Source: Sphingosinicella microcystinivorans
GTDB lineage: Bacteria > Pseudomonadota > Alphaproteobacteria > Sphingomonadales > Sphingomonadaceae
Assembly: GCF_003634215.1 (NCBI RefSeq)
Contig: NZ_RBWX01000007.1
Span: forward strand, 730,945-794,944
Length of the DNA: 64,000 nucleotides
Direction: 5' to 3'
In this document: in pieces, positions 25,585-35,780 of the stretch
Layout: each line of letters starts with the position of its first letter
How positions within the stretch are numbered: the first letter of the stretch is position 1
Translations under genes and position numbers: made by a program
Notes under the pieces: generated by a model
Databases searched by the model: none
What the model was told of the DNA's origin: nothing
Seen by the model: the letters and a program-made list of their open reading frames with translations, nothing else

Positions 25585-27861
25585 ATGTTTCCAAACAAAG
25601 AAAAAACAACCGCATCAATTAGATTTGTGTTGTTGGGTGCTACGGCGTGCACATTGATGGCCTCCAATGCTGTGTTGGCAGATCAATTTCCGTCAGAGCA
25701 ATCGAGTGCCATTGGGGGCGTCGATAGCAACGAAATCGTCGTCACTGCTACCCGTTCGGGCGCACAGTCCATTCAGAATGTCCCTATTTCCGTCACCGCA
25801 CTTAATCCTGAAGCATTGCAACGCCAGGGCAATGACGCCCTTTCAGACATAAGTCGCGCGGTTCCAGGCTTGTTCATTCAGGAGCAAGGGGGCGGACAAA
25901 ACAAGATTGTCATGCGTGGTATTAACGCTACGAGCGGCATCAATCAGACGGATACGGCTGAGAATGCGCTTGTTTCGGTTTATCTCGACGATGTGCCGAT
26001 CTCGATCCAGGGCTCCACACCGGATATTCGGGTGTATGATCTGGAACGTGTTGAATTTTTGCGCGGTCCTCAGGGTACGCTGTTCGGCGCCGGGGCGATG
26101 GCGGGTACCGTGCGGTATATTACGCGCAAGCCCGGGCTAAGCAGCTTTGAAGGTTCGGCAGAAGGATCTTTGGCCACTACGCGTGGCGGCGATAACAGCT
26201 ACAGTGTCCGTGGAATGATCAATGTTCCGCTCGTCACGGACCAACTCGGCCTTCGTGTCACCGCCTATCGTGGAAAGGATGGCGGCTACATCGATAACGT
26301 GGTTGGTGCTGACAACTTCAATGACCTTGACATGACCCAGGTCAGGTCAATTGTTCGTTACCAGAATCAGTCGAACTTTACCGCAGATCTGAGCTATCTG
26401 TATGGAAACGTCGACAGTTCGGCCAGGAGTTTTGCTTATGACGGTCTGGAGGAGTACGAATTTCAGGCGAACAATCCGTCAGGACTAAAAGACCGATTCC
26501 ATATATTCAACTTTGCTCCTCAATTGGAAATCGGGTCGATAACGCTTTTTTCCTCTACATCATACATTTCCCGGAAATACACATTCTTCGACTCTCAGGA
26601 ATTCTTTTCCGCCGGCCTTCTGGGTTTGGACACCCCTGAAGCGGCTGCGCTGACGGTCAATGACATTACCGACTTCACGCAAGAGTTCAGAGTGACAACC
26701 GATCAAAGTCGCCCTCTGAGGGTACAGCTTGGGGCGTTTTATGAACGGCAGACACGACACTATGACCAGAGCAACGTCTGGCCCGGTCTTGATAGTGCAT
26801 TCGGTATCGACTCATTAGACTTTTTCGCCGAGGCGCCCGATCAGATTTTTCGTTCCGACACCAATACGAAGACCAAGCAATTGGCCTTCTTTGGAGAGGT
26901 GGCTTACTCACCGGTGCCGGCGCTCGATCTCACGGCTGGCCTCCGCTACTTCGACTGGAGCCAACATTACACGTTGCTTACAGCGGGCCTAGCTGGCGTC
27001 GATGCTTCAGGCCAGCCGCTTACACTAGCGGGAGATTCGAAGGCAAACGGCTTTAATCCCCGCGCAGCGGCCTCCTATCATGTGACTGATGACGTCATGA
27101 TCTATGCCGAAGCCGCACGTGGCTTCCGCTACGGCGGAATTAACCAGGTTGTCCCGCTCGACTTTTGCGGACCGGCGCTCGCGGCCCAGGGGTTGGCTGC
27201 TGCCCCGATCGATTTTGGTCCTGACAAACTGTGGAGCTATACGATCGGCGAGAAGGCTCAGTTTCTTGATCGTAAAGTGACATTGAACGTTGCTGCGTTC
27301 CTGGCGAACTGGAACGATGTGCAAACCCGCCGCAATCTCGACTCCTGTGGATACAACTTCACGGAAAACTCGGGTCGGATACGGAGCAAGGGATTGGAAA
27401 TTGAGTCGCGCGTTCAGCCCACCGACAATTTGTCGTTGACGGCGAGCGGAAGTTATACCGACGCGAAAACCCGAGATATAAATCCCAATATTGCACCCTT
27501 TGCCGGCGCACGTGTTCCCTACTTTCCAAAATATATTATGAGCATCGGAGCGGAGTATGAAATTCCGCTGAAGGGTACGAATCTCATCTTGCAGGGAGAT
27601 TATACTTACCGGAGTTCGACGGGAACGCGGTTCAATCCCGCCGACCTGGGCTATCGTACCATTCCCGCATCGAATGTTTTCAACGCGGCAATCACGTTGG
27701 AGGCTGACAGCTTCTCGGTTTCGCTGTTTGCGAAAAACCTGACTGACGAATATGTCATCCAGGGTATTTATAATAACGCGTATCCAGCTATTCAGCCCGG
27801 AGATACCCTCACAGTTGGTCGCCCAAGAACGGTGGGATTGAGGGTCAAGAAGCAGTTCTAG
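25585..27861 (+). CDS. TonB-dependent outer-membrane receptor (no STN domain), AT-rich leader
   Basis: This 758-residue receptor has an N-terminus MFPNKEKTTASIRF, a signal peptide ending about residue 32 (AVLA) and TonB-box-like EIVVTATRS. The plug includes VEFLRGPQGTLFGAGAMAG, and the barrel ends in VGLRVKKQF. It starts behind AAAAGGGGAT. Codon use at the 5' end is A/T-rich compared with neighbouring receptors, hinting at separate acquisition. A hairpin terminator follows, so it is probably monocistronic. It lies upstream of the dimethylglycine-type genes and might import their substrate (inference). Confidence 0.9.
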   Translation: MFPNKEKTTASIRFVLLGATACTLMASNAVLADQFPSEQSSAIGGVDSNEIVVTATRSGAQSIQNVPISVTALNPEALQRQGNDALSDISRAVPGLFIQEQGGGQNKIVMRGINATSGINQTDTAENALVSVYLDDVPISIQGSTPDIRVYDLERVEFLRGPQGTLFGAGAMAGTVRYITRKPGLSSFEGSAEGSLATTRGGDNSYSVRGMINVPLVTDQLGLRVTAYRGKDGGYIDNVVGADNFNDLDMTQVRSIVRYQNQSNFTADLSYLYGNVDSSARSFAYDGLEEYEFQANNPSGLKDRFHIFNFAPQLEIGSITLFSSTSYISRKYTFFDSQEFFSAGLLGLDTPEAAALTVNDITDFTQEFRVTTDQSRPLRVQLGAFYERQTRHYDQSNVWPGLDSAFGIDSLDFFAEAPDQIFRSDTNTKTKQLAFFGEVAYSPVPALDLTAGLRYFDWSQHYTLLTAGLAGVDASGQPLTLAGDSKANGFNPRAAASYHVTDDVMIYAEAARGFRYGGINQVVPLDFCGPALAAQGLAAAPIDFGPDKLWSYTIGEKAQFLDRKVTLNVAAFLANWNDVQTRRNLDSCGYNFTENSGRIRSKGLEIESRVQPTDNLSLTASGSYTDAKTRDINPNIAPFAGARVPYFPKYIMSIGAEYEIPLKGTNLILQGDYTYRSSTGTRFNPADLGYRTIPASNVFNAAITLEADSFSVSLFAKNLTDEYVIQGIYNNAYPAIQPGDTLTVGRPRTVGLRVKKQF

Positions 27862-27906
27862 CGCATGCGTGAAGGCGTCTGCCGGTGTTCATGGCCTGTC
27901 ATTGTA

Positions 27907-27946
27907 AAGGAACCGGGATTTGTGATGTCGACAATTCCGGTTCCTT
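27907..27946. terminator. Hairpin terminator after the third TBDR
   Basis: AAGGAACCGG and CCGGTTCCTT are perfect 10-bp arms, extended by GATT/AATT with one G-T wobble, around a 12-base loop. It begins 46 bases after the receptor stop. The rest of the gap 27862-28189 shows nothing I recognise. Confidence 0.65.
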
Positions 27947-28189
27947 CAATCCCCAATTCAAAGAGCTCACCACTGTTCGAGCTTTCTAGTCACTGTTGAT
28001 GGCTACGAGGCCATGCTCCCAGTAGAACGAATTTTCGGGATGTTCATTGGGTCTCGATACTCCCAGGTTGAATTTTCAATAAAAAGAAGTCTGATCGCAA
28101 CCGACTTCGTCGCTTCAAGAGACTATTGCTGAACAATGCCTCCCAGCAGGGCGGCAGTTGAGATAGAAGTCAGATTATAGGGGTGAGGA

Positions 28190-30628
28190 ATGTTGCAGCA
28201 GGCGCGAGTGGTCATAATCGGTGGCGGCGTTATTGGGTGTAGTGTCCTCTACCATCTGACGAAGCAGGGGTGGACGGACGTTGTCCTGCTTGAGCGCAAG
28301 GAATTGACTGCTGGCTCCACCTGGCATGCGGCGGGCGGGTTCCACACCATCAATGGCAATGCCAATATTGCACGTCTGCAAGCTTACACCTGTGGTATTT
28401 ACAAGGAGATTCAGGAGCTTTCGGGTCAGGATGTTGGGGCGCATTATGTCGGCGGCCTTCTGGTCGCCGCCACAAATCAGCGCTGGGAATATTTGAGAGC
28501 CGAGCACGCCAGACACCATGTGCTCGGAATCGAATCGGAACTTCTTGGGCCCGCGGAAATCAAGAAACTGTGTTCGATCATGGATACGCGAGACGTGATA
28601 GGCGCAATCTACGACCCGCTTGAAGGGTATTTAGATCCATCGGGCGCGACATATGCCTATGCCGGGGCCGCCAAGGCCGCAGGTGCAACAATCTACCGCC
28701 ATACAATGGTTGAGGGCCTGGCTCGCCGGCCCGGCGGTGAATGGGAAGTTCGCACGAATAAGGGTGTCATTGTCGCCGAGCATGTTGTTAATGCTGGTGG
28801 CCTATGGGCGCGCGAGGTCGGAAAGATGGCAGGCGTGGATCTACCGCTTGTTCCGATGGAGCACCATTATCTCATCACTGATGATCTGCCCGAGCTCAAT
28901 GGCCTGCCGGAGATGCCATCCATAGCGGACCTCGACGGTGGTCTTTACCTGCGTCAAGAGCATCAGGGCATGTTGCTGGGTGTTTATGAAAGCAATGCCG
29001 TGCCGTGGGCAGTCGCCGGCACGCCTTGGGATTATGCCGAGAACGAACTTCTCATTCCCGACCTCGACCGGCTGGGCGAGGATTTGACGCGCGGCTTCGA
29101 ACGCTATCCGGCGATTGCCAGTGCCGGCATCAAGAGAATCGTGAACGGACCGTTTACATTTTCGCCCGATGGCAATCCGCTCGTCGGTCCTGTCGCGGGC
29201 CTTCCCAACTACTGGGTGGCTTGCGGCGTTATGGCCGGGTTTGTGCAGGGTGGCGGCGTCGGGCGATCGCTCGCCGAATGGATGGTTGATGGCCAACCAT
29301 CCGTCGACGTATTCGGAATGGATATTGCCCGCTTTGATACGCGTCTTCCTCAATCTGTCACCATTGCTCGCGCCCGCGAGTTTTACGGGCGCCGCTTCGA
29401 TATTCCCTACCCGAACGAGACCTGGCTTGCCGGCCGGCCGTACAAGACCTCGCCGCTGTACGCTGCGCATGAAGCCAAGGGGGCGGTATTCCTCAGCAGT
29501 TTTGGTTTCGAGGCGCCGGCCTATTTCGCACCCGCCGGTCAACCCTTCCAGGAGCAGCCAACGTTTCGGCGTTCCAACGCCTTCGACATCATTGGGGCCG
29601 AGTGCCGGGCTCTCCGATCTGCTGTTGGCGTCGTCGATCTGTCCGCTGTATCGAAGTTCTTTGTTTCCGGGCCCGATGCCGAAGCCTTCCTTCGTAAAGT
29701 AGTCGCGTCGCCTTTGCCGTCCATCGGGCGGACCGTCCCTGCGCTGCTCCTATCGGCCGCCGGCCGAATTATTGGCGATCTCAACGTCGGTTGCCGTGCC
29801 GATGGACGATATTTCCTGACAGCGCCGACCTTCATGCAGGCGGTATACGAACGCTGTTTTCTGGAGCACGCGCGCAATTTCGATGTCACGCTCCGCAATG
29901 CAACTGACGAGCTTGGCGCTCTTTTTGTCGCCGGGCCGCGCGCGGTGGAGTTGATCGACGCTCTCAGTGCCCATTATCGTATCGGTACTGCGCTCAAGTC
30001 TGGAGACCTTGCCGAGGCCGCGATCGGCTATGCTCCCTGTCATGTTGTCGCGTCCGACCGGATCGGCGAGAGGGGCTTCGAACTCTATACACCGAATGTC
30101 CATCTAGAGGCGCTTTATCGCCAAATTCTCATTACGGGGCGGGCTTTCGGTGTCCGTGACATCGGAATCCGAGCGTTCAGCACGCTTGTCATGGAACAAG
30201 CGCCCGGAACGACCCTGCGTGAGATGTCTCAGGACCACACGGTCGCGGAATGTGGCTCTCATGATCTCTTGGACCATGAACGATCCGATTATGTTGGTCA
30301 CGCTGCGGCCATGGCATCTCTTGCTCACGAACCCGAATTTCGGCTTTCAGCACTTCGTGTCGAAACGCTGGACGCCGATCCGGTCGGAGAAGAGCCCGTA
30401 TGGGTCGGGGACCGCTATGTCGGGTACACAACTTCAGGTCATTACGGGCATACCGTTGGCTATGCGATGGCGATGGCGTTTCTTAACGAGGAAGGGCGCG
30501 CACCCGGCGCGTCGCTTGAGGTTTCGGTTCTCGGGGAAAGGTGTCGAGCGCGTATCGTGACGATTCCATTTCCAAAGCTTGAACCAATGACCATAGAATT
30601 GCCAGAGCTCGTCACGGGCCAAATATGA
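28190..30628 (+). CDS. Dimethylglycine/sarcosine dehydrogenase-like FAD-GcvT fusion oxidoreductase
   Basis: This 812-residue enzyme of the dimethylglycine dehydrogenase family has an N-terminal FAD domain with VVIIGGGVIGCSVLYHL (about 7-23) and GSTWHAAGG (about 42-50), whose His is the covalent FAD attachment in family members. A C-terminal folate-binding GcvT-like half begins about residue 460. The expected reaction is oxidative N-demethylation giving 5,10-methylene-tetrahydrofolate. The sox operon further right could take the product sarcosine to glycine. Its stop overlaps the next start (ATGA). Confidence 0.88.
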   Translation: MLQQARVVIIGGGVIGCSVLYHLTKQGWTDVVLLERKELTAGSTWHAAGGFHTINGNANIARLQAYTCGIYKEIQELSGQDVGAHYVGGLLVAATNQRWEYLRAEHARHHVLGIESELLGPAEIKKLCSIMDTRDVIGAIYDPLEGYLDPSGATYAYAGAAKAAGATIYRHTMVEGLARRPGGEWEVRTNKGVIVAEHVVNAGGLWAREVGKMAGVDLPLVPMEHHYLITDDLPELNGLPEMPSIADLDGGLYLRQEHQGMLLGVYESNAVPWAVAGTPWDYAENELLIPDLDRLGEDLTRGFERYPAIASAGIKRIVNGPFTFSPDGNPLVGPVAGLPNYWVACGVMAGFVQGGGVGRSLAEWMVDGQPSVDVFGMDIARFDTRLPQSVTIARAREFYGRRFDIPYPNETWLAGRPYKTSPLYAAHEAKGAVFLSSFGFEAPAYFAPAGQPFQEQPTFRRSNAFDIIGAECRALRSAVGVVDLSAVSKFFVSGPDAEAFLRKVVASPLPSIGRTVPALLLSAAGRIIGDLNVGCRADGRYFLTAPTFMQAVYERCFLEHARNFDVTLRNATDELGALFVAGPRAVELIDALSAHYRIGTALKSGDLAEAAIGYAPCHVVASDRIGERGFELYTPNVHLEALYRQILITGRAFGVRDIGIRAFSTLVMEQAPGTTLREMSQDHTVAECGSHDLLDHERSDYVGHAAAMASLAHEPEFRLSALRVETLDADPVGEEPVWVGDRYVGYTTSGHYGHTVGYAMAMAFLNEEGRAPGASLEVSVLGERCRARIVTIPFPKLEPMTIELPELVTGQI

Positions 30629-32472
30629 GGAGGCTGAATTTGCAAGCCTGGCAAAGGCTATTGGCGCTGGTTCTTATGTCGTGCCCAGCGAATGCGGCAG
30701 AACAACGACCCTCGCGTGATGCAATCGACATCCTCGATGCACGTAATATCGCAACGGAAAAATCTGGCATTCCTGTCCTCATGCGCGACGGGACACAGCT
30801 CTTTGCGACCATTATCATGCCGAAAGTCAATGACCAGGAACGTTTGCCTACAATCCTGATCCAGACGCCCTATTCAATCGATACGGAACTCAAGCTCGGC
30901 ACCACTATCCTGCCTAGGCTTGTAAGGGCCGGCTATGCGATCGTGGTTGTAAACATTCGTGGAACGCAATGGTCGGAGGGAAAGTACCGCTGGATGATCG
31001 GCGCCGCGGATGACGGCGAGGACAGTATCGAATGGATTATCAAGCAGCCTTGGTCCAATGGCAAGGTTGGTACATTTGGCTGTTCGACAAGCGGTGAGGT
31101 ACAGCTTGCTCTGGCGAAGCGCAACCCGCCCGCCCTCAAAGCCACGGTGCCAATGGCTGCGGCAACAGGTTATGGCAGGATTCCAGGATTTGTAGATCAA
31201 GGTATCTTCTATACCGGCGGTGTGCCTTCCTATAATTGGGCGCAGTGGTATCGCTCCTATGGTCATTATTATCATCCCAAGCTTCCTTCTGGAATTTCCC
31301 AGGAAGAGCGTGAAAGACTAATGTCGTCCTATTCAGCCTCTGCCACAATCTCGAAAGAGATGGACTGGGCGAAGCATCTTCCCAGCGCTGAGGTGCTGTT
31401 GGCTGCCGGCACGCCGGACTCGGAATTCAACCGCCTCATTACCATGAAGCCAAACGATCCACGATGGGCCGAGTATGATTTTTTCAACGAAGGTGACAGC
31501 ACGCGTGTGCCGATGCTCCACATAGATAGCTGGTACGATGCCATCGAGATTTTCCCGACGGCGAAAGGCTTCGAGTATCTTTCGAAGAACTCTCCGGACC
31601 AGTATCTCATCATCGGCGGCGGTGCCCATTGTTCAATGGGCTCCGAAACCGAGGAGACCATGGTTGGAGAGCGCCCCATAGGCGACGCGCGATTCGACTA
31701 CGCGGGCCAGGTCGAACGCTGGTTCGACCATTGGCTGAAGAACGACGGTAAAGGTGAACTCGGCCTTCCCCGCGTCCAGTATTATCCATTGGCATCGAGT
31801 CGTTGGGAAAGCGCGCCAGCTTGGCCGCCGCGCTCGACAGTTCGCCGACTCTACCTCGATAGTCGAGGTAACGCGAATGGTTTGGCCGGCAGTGGGCTGC
31901 TATCGAGCGCCGCCGGTAGTGGGCCGCCAGACAAGTTCATTGCCGACCCGCTAAATCCGGTTCCGACACTAGGGGGAGGATGCTGCGATCGCAATGTTGC
32001 ACGCGACCAGACCGCCATTGAGGAACGTGAAGATGTACTCGTCTACACGACGAAGCCCCTGGCCGAGACGCTAAAGATTGCGGGTTACATCAACGCGACG
32101 TTCTATTTTTCTACATCCGTTCCGGACGCGGATATCGCCATAAAGCTGGTCGATGTCTATCCCGATGGACGCGCATTCAATATCACGGACACCATACAGC
32201 GGCTTCGCTATCGCGATGGTATAGATCGCGAGGCACCGCTGAAGCCCGGACGGGTTTACAGAATCGATATTAAGCAATTGGTCGCGGCATCGCATTTTGC
32301 TCCCGGGCATCGACTTCGGATAGAAATTGCGGGGAGCAATTTTCCGCAATATGAGCGGAATATGCAGAGGGGAGACGCCAATCATGAGCAGCGTGAGCCG
32401 CTGGTTGCGCGCAACGTCATCTACCATGAACCTGGCAGAGCATCGTTTATCGAATTGCCGGTCGTCCGCTGA
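30625..32472 (+). CDS. Exported CocE/NonD-family hydrolase (X-Pro dipeptidyl-peptidase fold)
   Basis: This 615-residue serine hydrolase has a signal peptide (residues about 1-24, ending ANA). The alpha/beta core includes VVNIRGTQWSEG, the nucleophile motif GTFGCSTSGE, an acid region HIDSWYD and a His motif IIGGGAHCSMG. A C-terminal jelly-roll domain (about 430-610) is typical of cocaine esterase and alpha-amino acid ester hydrolase. It would cleave an ester or amide in the periplasm. Translational coupling to the dehydrogenase suggests a substrate carrying an N-methylated glycine unit (inference). Confidence 0.85.
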   Translation: MRRLNLQAWQRLLALVLMSCPANAAEQRPSRDAIDILDARNIATEKSGIPVLMRDGTQLFATIIMPKVNDQERLPTILIQTPYSIDTELKLGTTILPRLVRAGYAIVVVNIRGTQWSEGKYRWMIGAADDGEDSIEWIIKQPWSNGKVGTFGCSTSGEVQLALAKRNPPALKATVPMAAATGYGRIPGFVDQGIFYTGGVPSYNWAQWYRSYGHYYHPKLPSGISQEERERLMSSYSASATISKEMDWAKHLPSAEVLLAAGTPDSEFNRLITMKPNDPRWAEYDFFNEGDSTRVPMLHIDSWYDAIEIFPTAKGFEYLSKNSPDQYLIIGGGAHCSMGSETEETMVGERPIGDARFDYAGQVERWFDHWLKNDGKGELGLPRVQYYPLASSRWESAPAWPPRSTVRRLYLDSRGNANGLAGSGLLSSAAGSGPPDKFIADPLNPVPTLGGGCCDRNVARDQTAIEEREDVLVYTTKPLAETLKIAGYINATFYFSTSVPDADIAIKLVDVYPDGRAFNITDTIQRLRYRDGIDREAPLKPGRVYRIDIKQLVAASHFAPGHRLRIEIAGSNFPQYERNMQRGDANHEQREPLVARNVIYHEPGRASFIELPVVR

Positions 32473-32524
32473 CGAAGCTCAACAATCGATATCCTGATTG
32501 AATTTACCTCCTAAGAGGTTAGCC

Positions 32525-34562
32525 GTGGCCCGCATCCGTATCATCTCAATTTTTGCATCACGCATCCAAGCGTCGAACCGCGCACTCGATCGGTGGGTCA
32601 GGGCGATGATCGTGCTCGGCGCGGCTATATACATGGTGGCCGCCCAAGCCGGCCCGCTAGCGGCCACCGCTCCTGACCGCGAAAGCGGCACCATCGTTCC
32701 TCCGAACGCTGAGCTTGCGACCAGGCGTGCGCGCACGCTGGACAAGAAAGATGTTGATGCTTGGCTTGATGGGCTCATGCCCTATGCGCTGCACCGGGGG
32801 GATATTGCCGGAGCTGTCGTCGTCGTCGTCAAGGACGGCCAGCCATTGACCGCCCGCGGATTCGGTTATGCCGATGTTGCAAATCGCAAGCCGGTCGAGC
32901 CGGCGCGCACGTTGTTTCGCCCCGGATCGATCTCGAAACTGATGACCTGGACGGCGGTGATGCAGCTAGTCGAGCAAGGCAAGCTCGACCTTGATGCTGA
33001 CGTCAACCGCTATCTCGATTTCCGCATCCCGCCCTATCAGGGAAAGCCTCTCACGCTGCGGAACTTGATGCATCATACCACGGGCTTCGACGACAGCGCG
33101 CGCAAGCTCATCCAGATTGGCGAGGTCACGCCCGAGCCGCTGGGCCAGGTGCTGCGCGAGGCTTTGCCCAAACGCATCCTCCCTCCCGGCGACATTAGCG
33201 CCTACTCCAACTACGGTGTGGGACTGGCGGGCTACATCGTCGAGCGTGCGTCGCGGATGCCGTTCGAGGACTATGTGGAACGGCATATTTTTGCCCCGCT
33301 GGACATGGACCGGTCCACCTTCCGCTATCCCCTGCCGGCGCAGCTGCGGCCCGACATGTCGAAGGGATATGCCTTGGGAAGCGGTGCCGCACTGCCTTAC
33401 GAGGTGGTCCAGTTGACGCCCGCAGGCAGCATGGCCACGACGGGCACCGATATCGGCAAATTCATGATCGGCTATCTGTCGCGATCCGGCGCACTGATCA
33501 AGCCCGCCAGCGCTGCCCTTATGTACGACACGACCAACGATATGCTACCGCGCGGGAACCGCATGGCACTGGGTTTTTTCGCGGAAGATCGCAACGGGCA
33601 CAGGGTGCGATCGCACGCCGGCGATACTATGCTGTTCCATAGCCATGTCTGGTTGTTTATCGATGACGACGTCGGCGTGTTCCTCTCGCTGAACAGCGCC
33701 GGCAAGGACGATGCAGCGGCCGCGATCCGAACCATGTTCCTGAAGGAGTTCGCCGATCGCTATTTCCCTGGCGACATCGCCGCGTCCTATCGCAAACCCT
33801 TGCCCGAGCAGGCGCGCAGCGACGCCCGGCTGATGGCCGGCCAGTATTGGACCAGTTGGCGGTCGGACACGAGTTTTCTCAGAATTTACAGTCTTTTCGA
33901 TCAAATCACCGTAACCGCGACCGACGGTGGGATAGGCCTGACGCCAGACCGGGAGCCTGGGTGGCGGCCCGCGCGAGTGGATCGAGATCGCACCGCTACT
34001 GTGGCGTGCCAGCGATACGGGCAATCTACTCGAAGCGCGCGTCGTCGATGGGAGGGTGGAACGTTTCGCGACCCTGCCTTACGCCAACTACGTGCCTGTG
34101 CCGTGGTTTCTCTCGGCCCGGTGGCTGATCCCGGCGGGGCAGCTGGCGCTGCTGGTTATCACCCTTGCCGCAGCGAGTTGGTCGCTGCTACCGATCATTT
34201 GCCGCTGGCAGGGTTGCAAGGCCGATGCGTCGGTCGCGCGCGGCTGGGTGCATCACGCGACGCGAGCAACCGCAGTCGCTGTCCTGCTGGCTATGGCCAG
34301 CTGGTGTTACGTCATGACCGTGGGGCTGGCCGACCTGTCGGTGCTCAACGGCGGGATGGACGTGCCGCTGATCGTGCTGCAGGTGACCACCGCAATCGCG
34401 ACGTTCGGTCTTGTCGTTCTCGCCGCTTGGGATTTCGTGTCCGGTTGGGCGGCGAAAGGCTGGCGTGGCCGGTTCGGTTCACTGCTGCTGCTGGTCGGCG
34501 CGGGGATAATCCTCTACATCTCCGTCGCGTTCCACTTGGTCCGCGTCAGTCTGCACTACTGA
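32525..34562 (+). pseudogene. Exported class C beta-lactamase-type serine hydrolase, interrupted by a frameshift
   Basis: This penicillin-binding/beta-lactamase C family protein has an export signal near the N-terminus, SxxK motif in FRPGSISKLMTW and YxN in YSNYGVGLAGY. A single extra G in the GGG at 33959-33961 breaks the frame. Removing it restores a continuous reading through GPREWIEIAPLLWRASDTG into a C-terminal block of about four membrane helices ending at 34562. The unrepaired frame runs to 34627 through arginine-rich nonsense. GTG 32525 is chosen behind AAGAGG. It could be a pseudogene or a sequence error. Confidence 0.75.
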
Positions 34563-34573
34563 CCTCGGCGTTC

Positions 34574-35599
34574 TCAGCCCACAACGGGGTCCTGGCTGCA
34601 CAGCTCGCGGCGATGTTCGGACGGTGATTTGCCGAAGTGCTCCTTGAAGAAGCGGGCGAGGTGGGAACCGTCGTTGAAGCCGCATTCCAGCGCAATCTCG
34701 GTCATCGAACGGTCCGTATGTGCGACCATCCAACGAGCGCGCGATAGGCGCAGGCGCAGGCGGTATTCGCGTAGGCTGATGCCGACATCGGCCATGAAGC
34801 GCCGCTCGATCTGGCGTGTGCTTATGCCCAGCGTGGCCGCCAGCGTGGCGAGCGATTGCGGTTCGCCCAGATTCTGCTCGACGAGCAGCATGGCCTGCCG
34901 AACCAGACCGTCACGCGCCTGCCGGGTGACGATCGCTTCGGGCTGCCAGGCGCCGGAGGGCAGGGGTTGCTCCTCGATCATGATCCGCAGGGCCTTGATA
35001 GCCTGCGCGCGGCTGCACGATCGTTCTATCAGATGGGCGGCAAGGTGCACTACACTGGTTCCCCCTGCACACGTCAGGCGATCGCGATCGACGATGAACA
35101 TCCGGTTGGATTGGACGCGCAGATCAGGAAATTCCGTCACGAATTCGTCGCTGTGCAACCAGCTTACGCAACATTCGTAGCCGTCCAGCAAACCCGCACG
35201 AGCCAGGATGAACGACCCGGTGCACAGACCGATCAGGGGAACCCCGACTCGGGCCGCGCCCTTGAGGAATGAGTAGGTGCCAGGTAGCACCTTCTGCCCG
35301 CCGTGAAGCAACCCGCCGACCACCGCGATATAATCGTAGCTGGCAGGGTCGCACAGCGGTGCAGTCGTCGTGACAGACACGGCGCAGCTGGACGGAATCA
35401 GGGCATCTTCATCACCCAGCACTGCCCAGCTGCAGTCGATCGGCCTGCTGCGATCGCCGTCGTCCGCTGCCAGCCGTATCGCATCAATAAAACCTGAAAA
35501 GGCCGTGAGCGTAAAGCGCGGCGCCAATACGAAGCCGACCCTCAGCCTTGCCTTGGCTGGCGTGGCCTCGGTCTGTGGCTTTCCGGCCATTTTTGCCAT
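34574..35599 (-). CDS. GlxA-family AraC-type transcriptional regulator (GbdR/SouR/ArgR-like)
   Basis: This 341-residue regulator has an N-terminal DJ-1/PfpI-like ligand domain (about 10-190, with GLCTGSFILARAGLLDG) and C-terminal AraC helix-turn-helix pair (about 230-330: LATLAATLGISTRQIERRF and MTEIALECGFNDGSHLARFF). This is the family that controls glycine betaine, sarcosine and arginine catabolism in Pseudomonas. I chose ATG 35599 because the upstream extension lacks homology. It is divergent from the dipeptidase-like gene and just left of glyA-soxBDAG. The operator predicted at 36888 fits this family. Confidence 0.88.
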   Translation of the reverse strand: MAKMAGKPQTEATPAKARLRVGFVLAPRFTLTAFSGFIDAIRLAADDGDRSRPIDCSWAVLGDEDALIPSSCAVSVTTTAPLCDPASYDYIAVVGGLLHGGQKVLPGTYSFLKGAARVGVPLIGLCTGSFILARAGLLDGYECCVSWLHSDEFVTEFPDLRVQSNRMFIVDRDRLTCAGGTSVVHLAAHLIERSCSRAQAIKALRIMIEEQPLPSGAWQPEAIVTRQARDGLVRQAMLLVEQNLGEPQSLATLAATLGISTRQIERRFMADVGISLREYRLRLRLSRARWMVAHTDRSMTEIALECGFNDGSHLARFFKEHFGKSPSEHRRELCSQDPVVG

Positions 35600-35661
35600 A
35601 GCTTCTGCCTTTCTCGCTCGCCTGACGGGGCTTGCCGCCACGCTCCCGTCAGCGCGCACGA

Positions 35662-35682
35662 TGTCGAAATCATACAAGAAAT
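35662..35682. promoter_or_regulatory. Possible GlxA-family half-site between the regulator and the dipeptidase gene
   Basis: TGTCGA, 8 bases, AA, 5 bases fits the TGTCGC-N8-AA-N5 half-site of the GlxA-type ArgR of Pseudomonas. The next 21-bp unit is poorly conserved, so this is weaker than the site before glyA. Confidence 0.35.
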
Positions 35683-35780
35683 CGACGGAAAGAAACACGC
35701 GGCGATCACGAAGGAGCGGTAAATGTGACTCAATGGCGAGCGTGCGGCGATACGCGACCCGCGGCAATGAAGGGTATCTC

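Noticed and set aside
34056-34562. Separate 168-codon membrane protein gene
   Set aside because: It is the C-terminal part of the frameshifted serine hydrolase rather than an independent gene.
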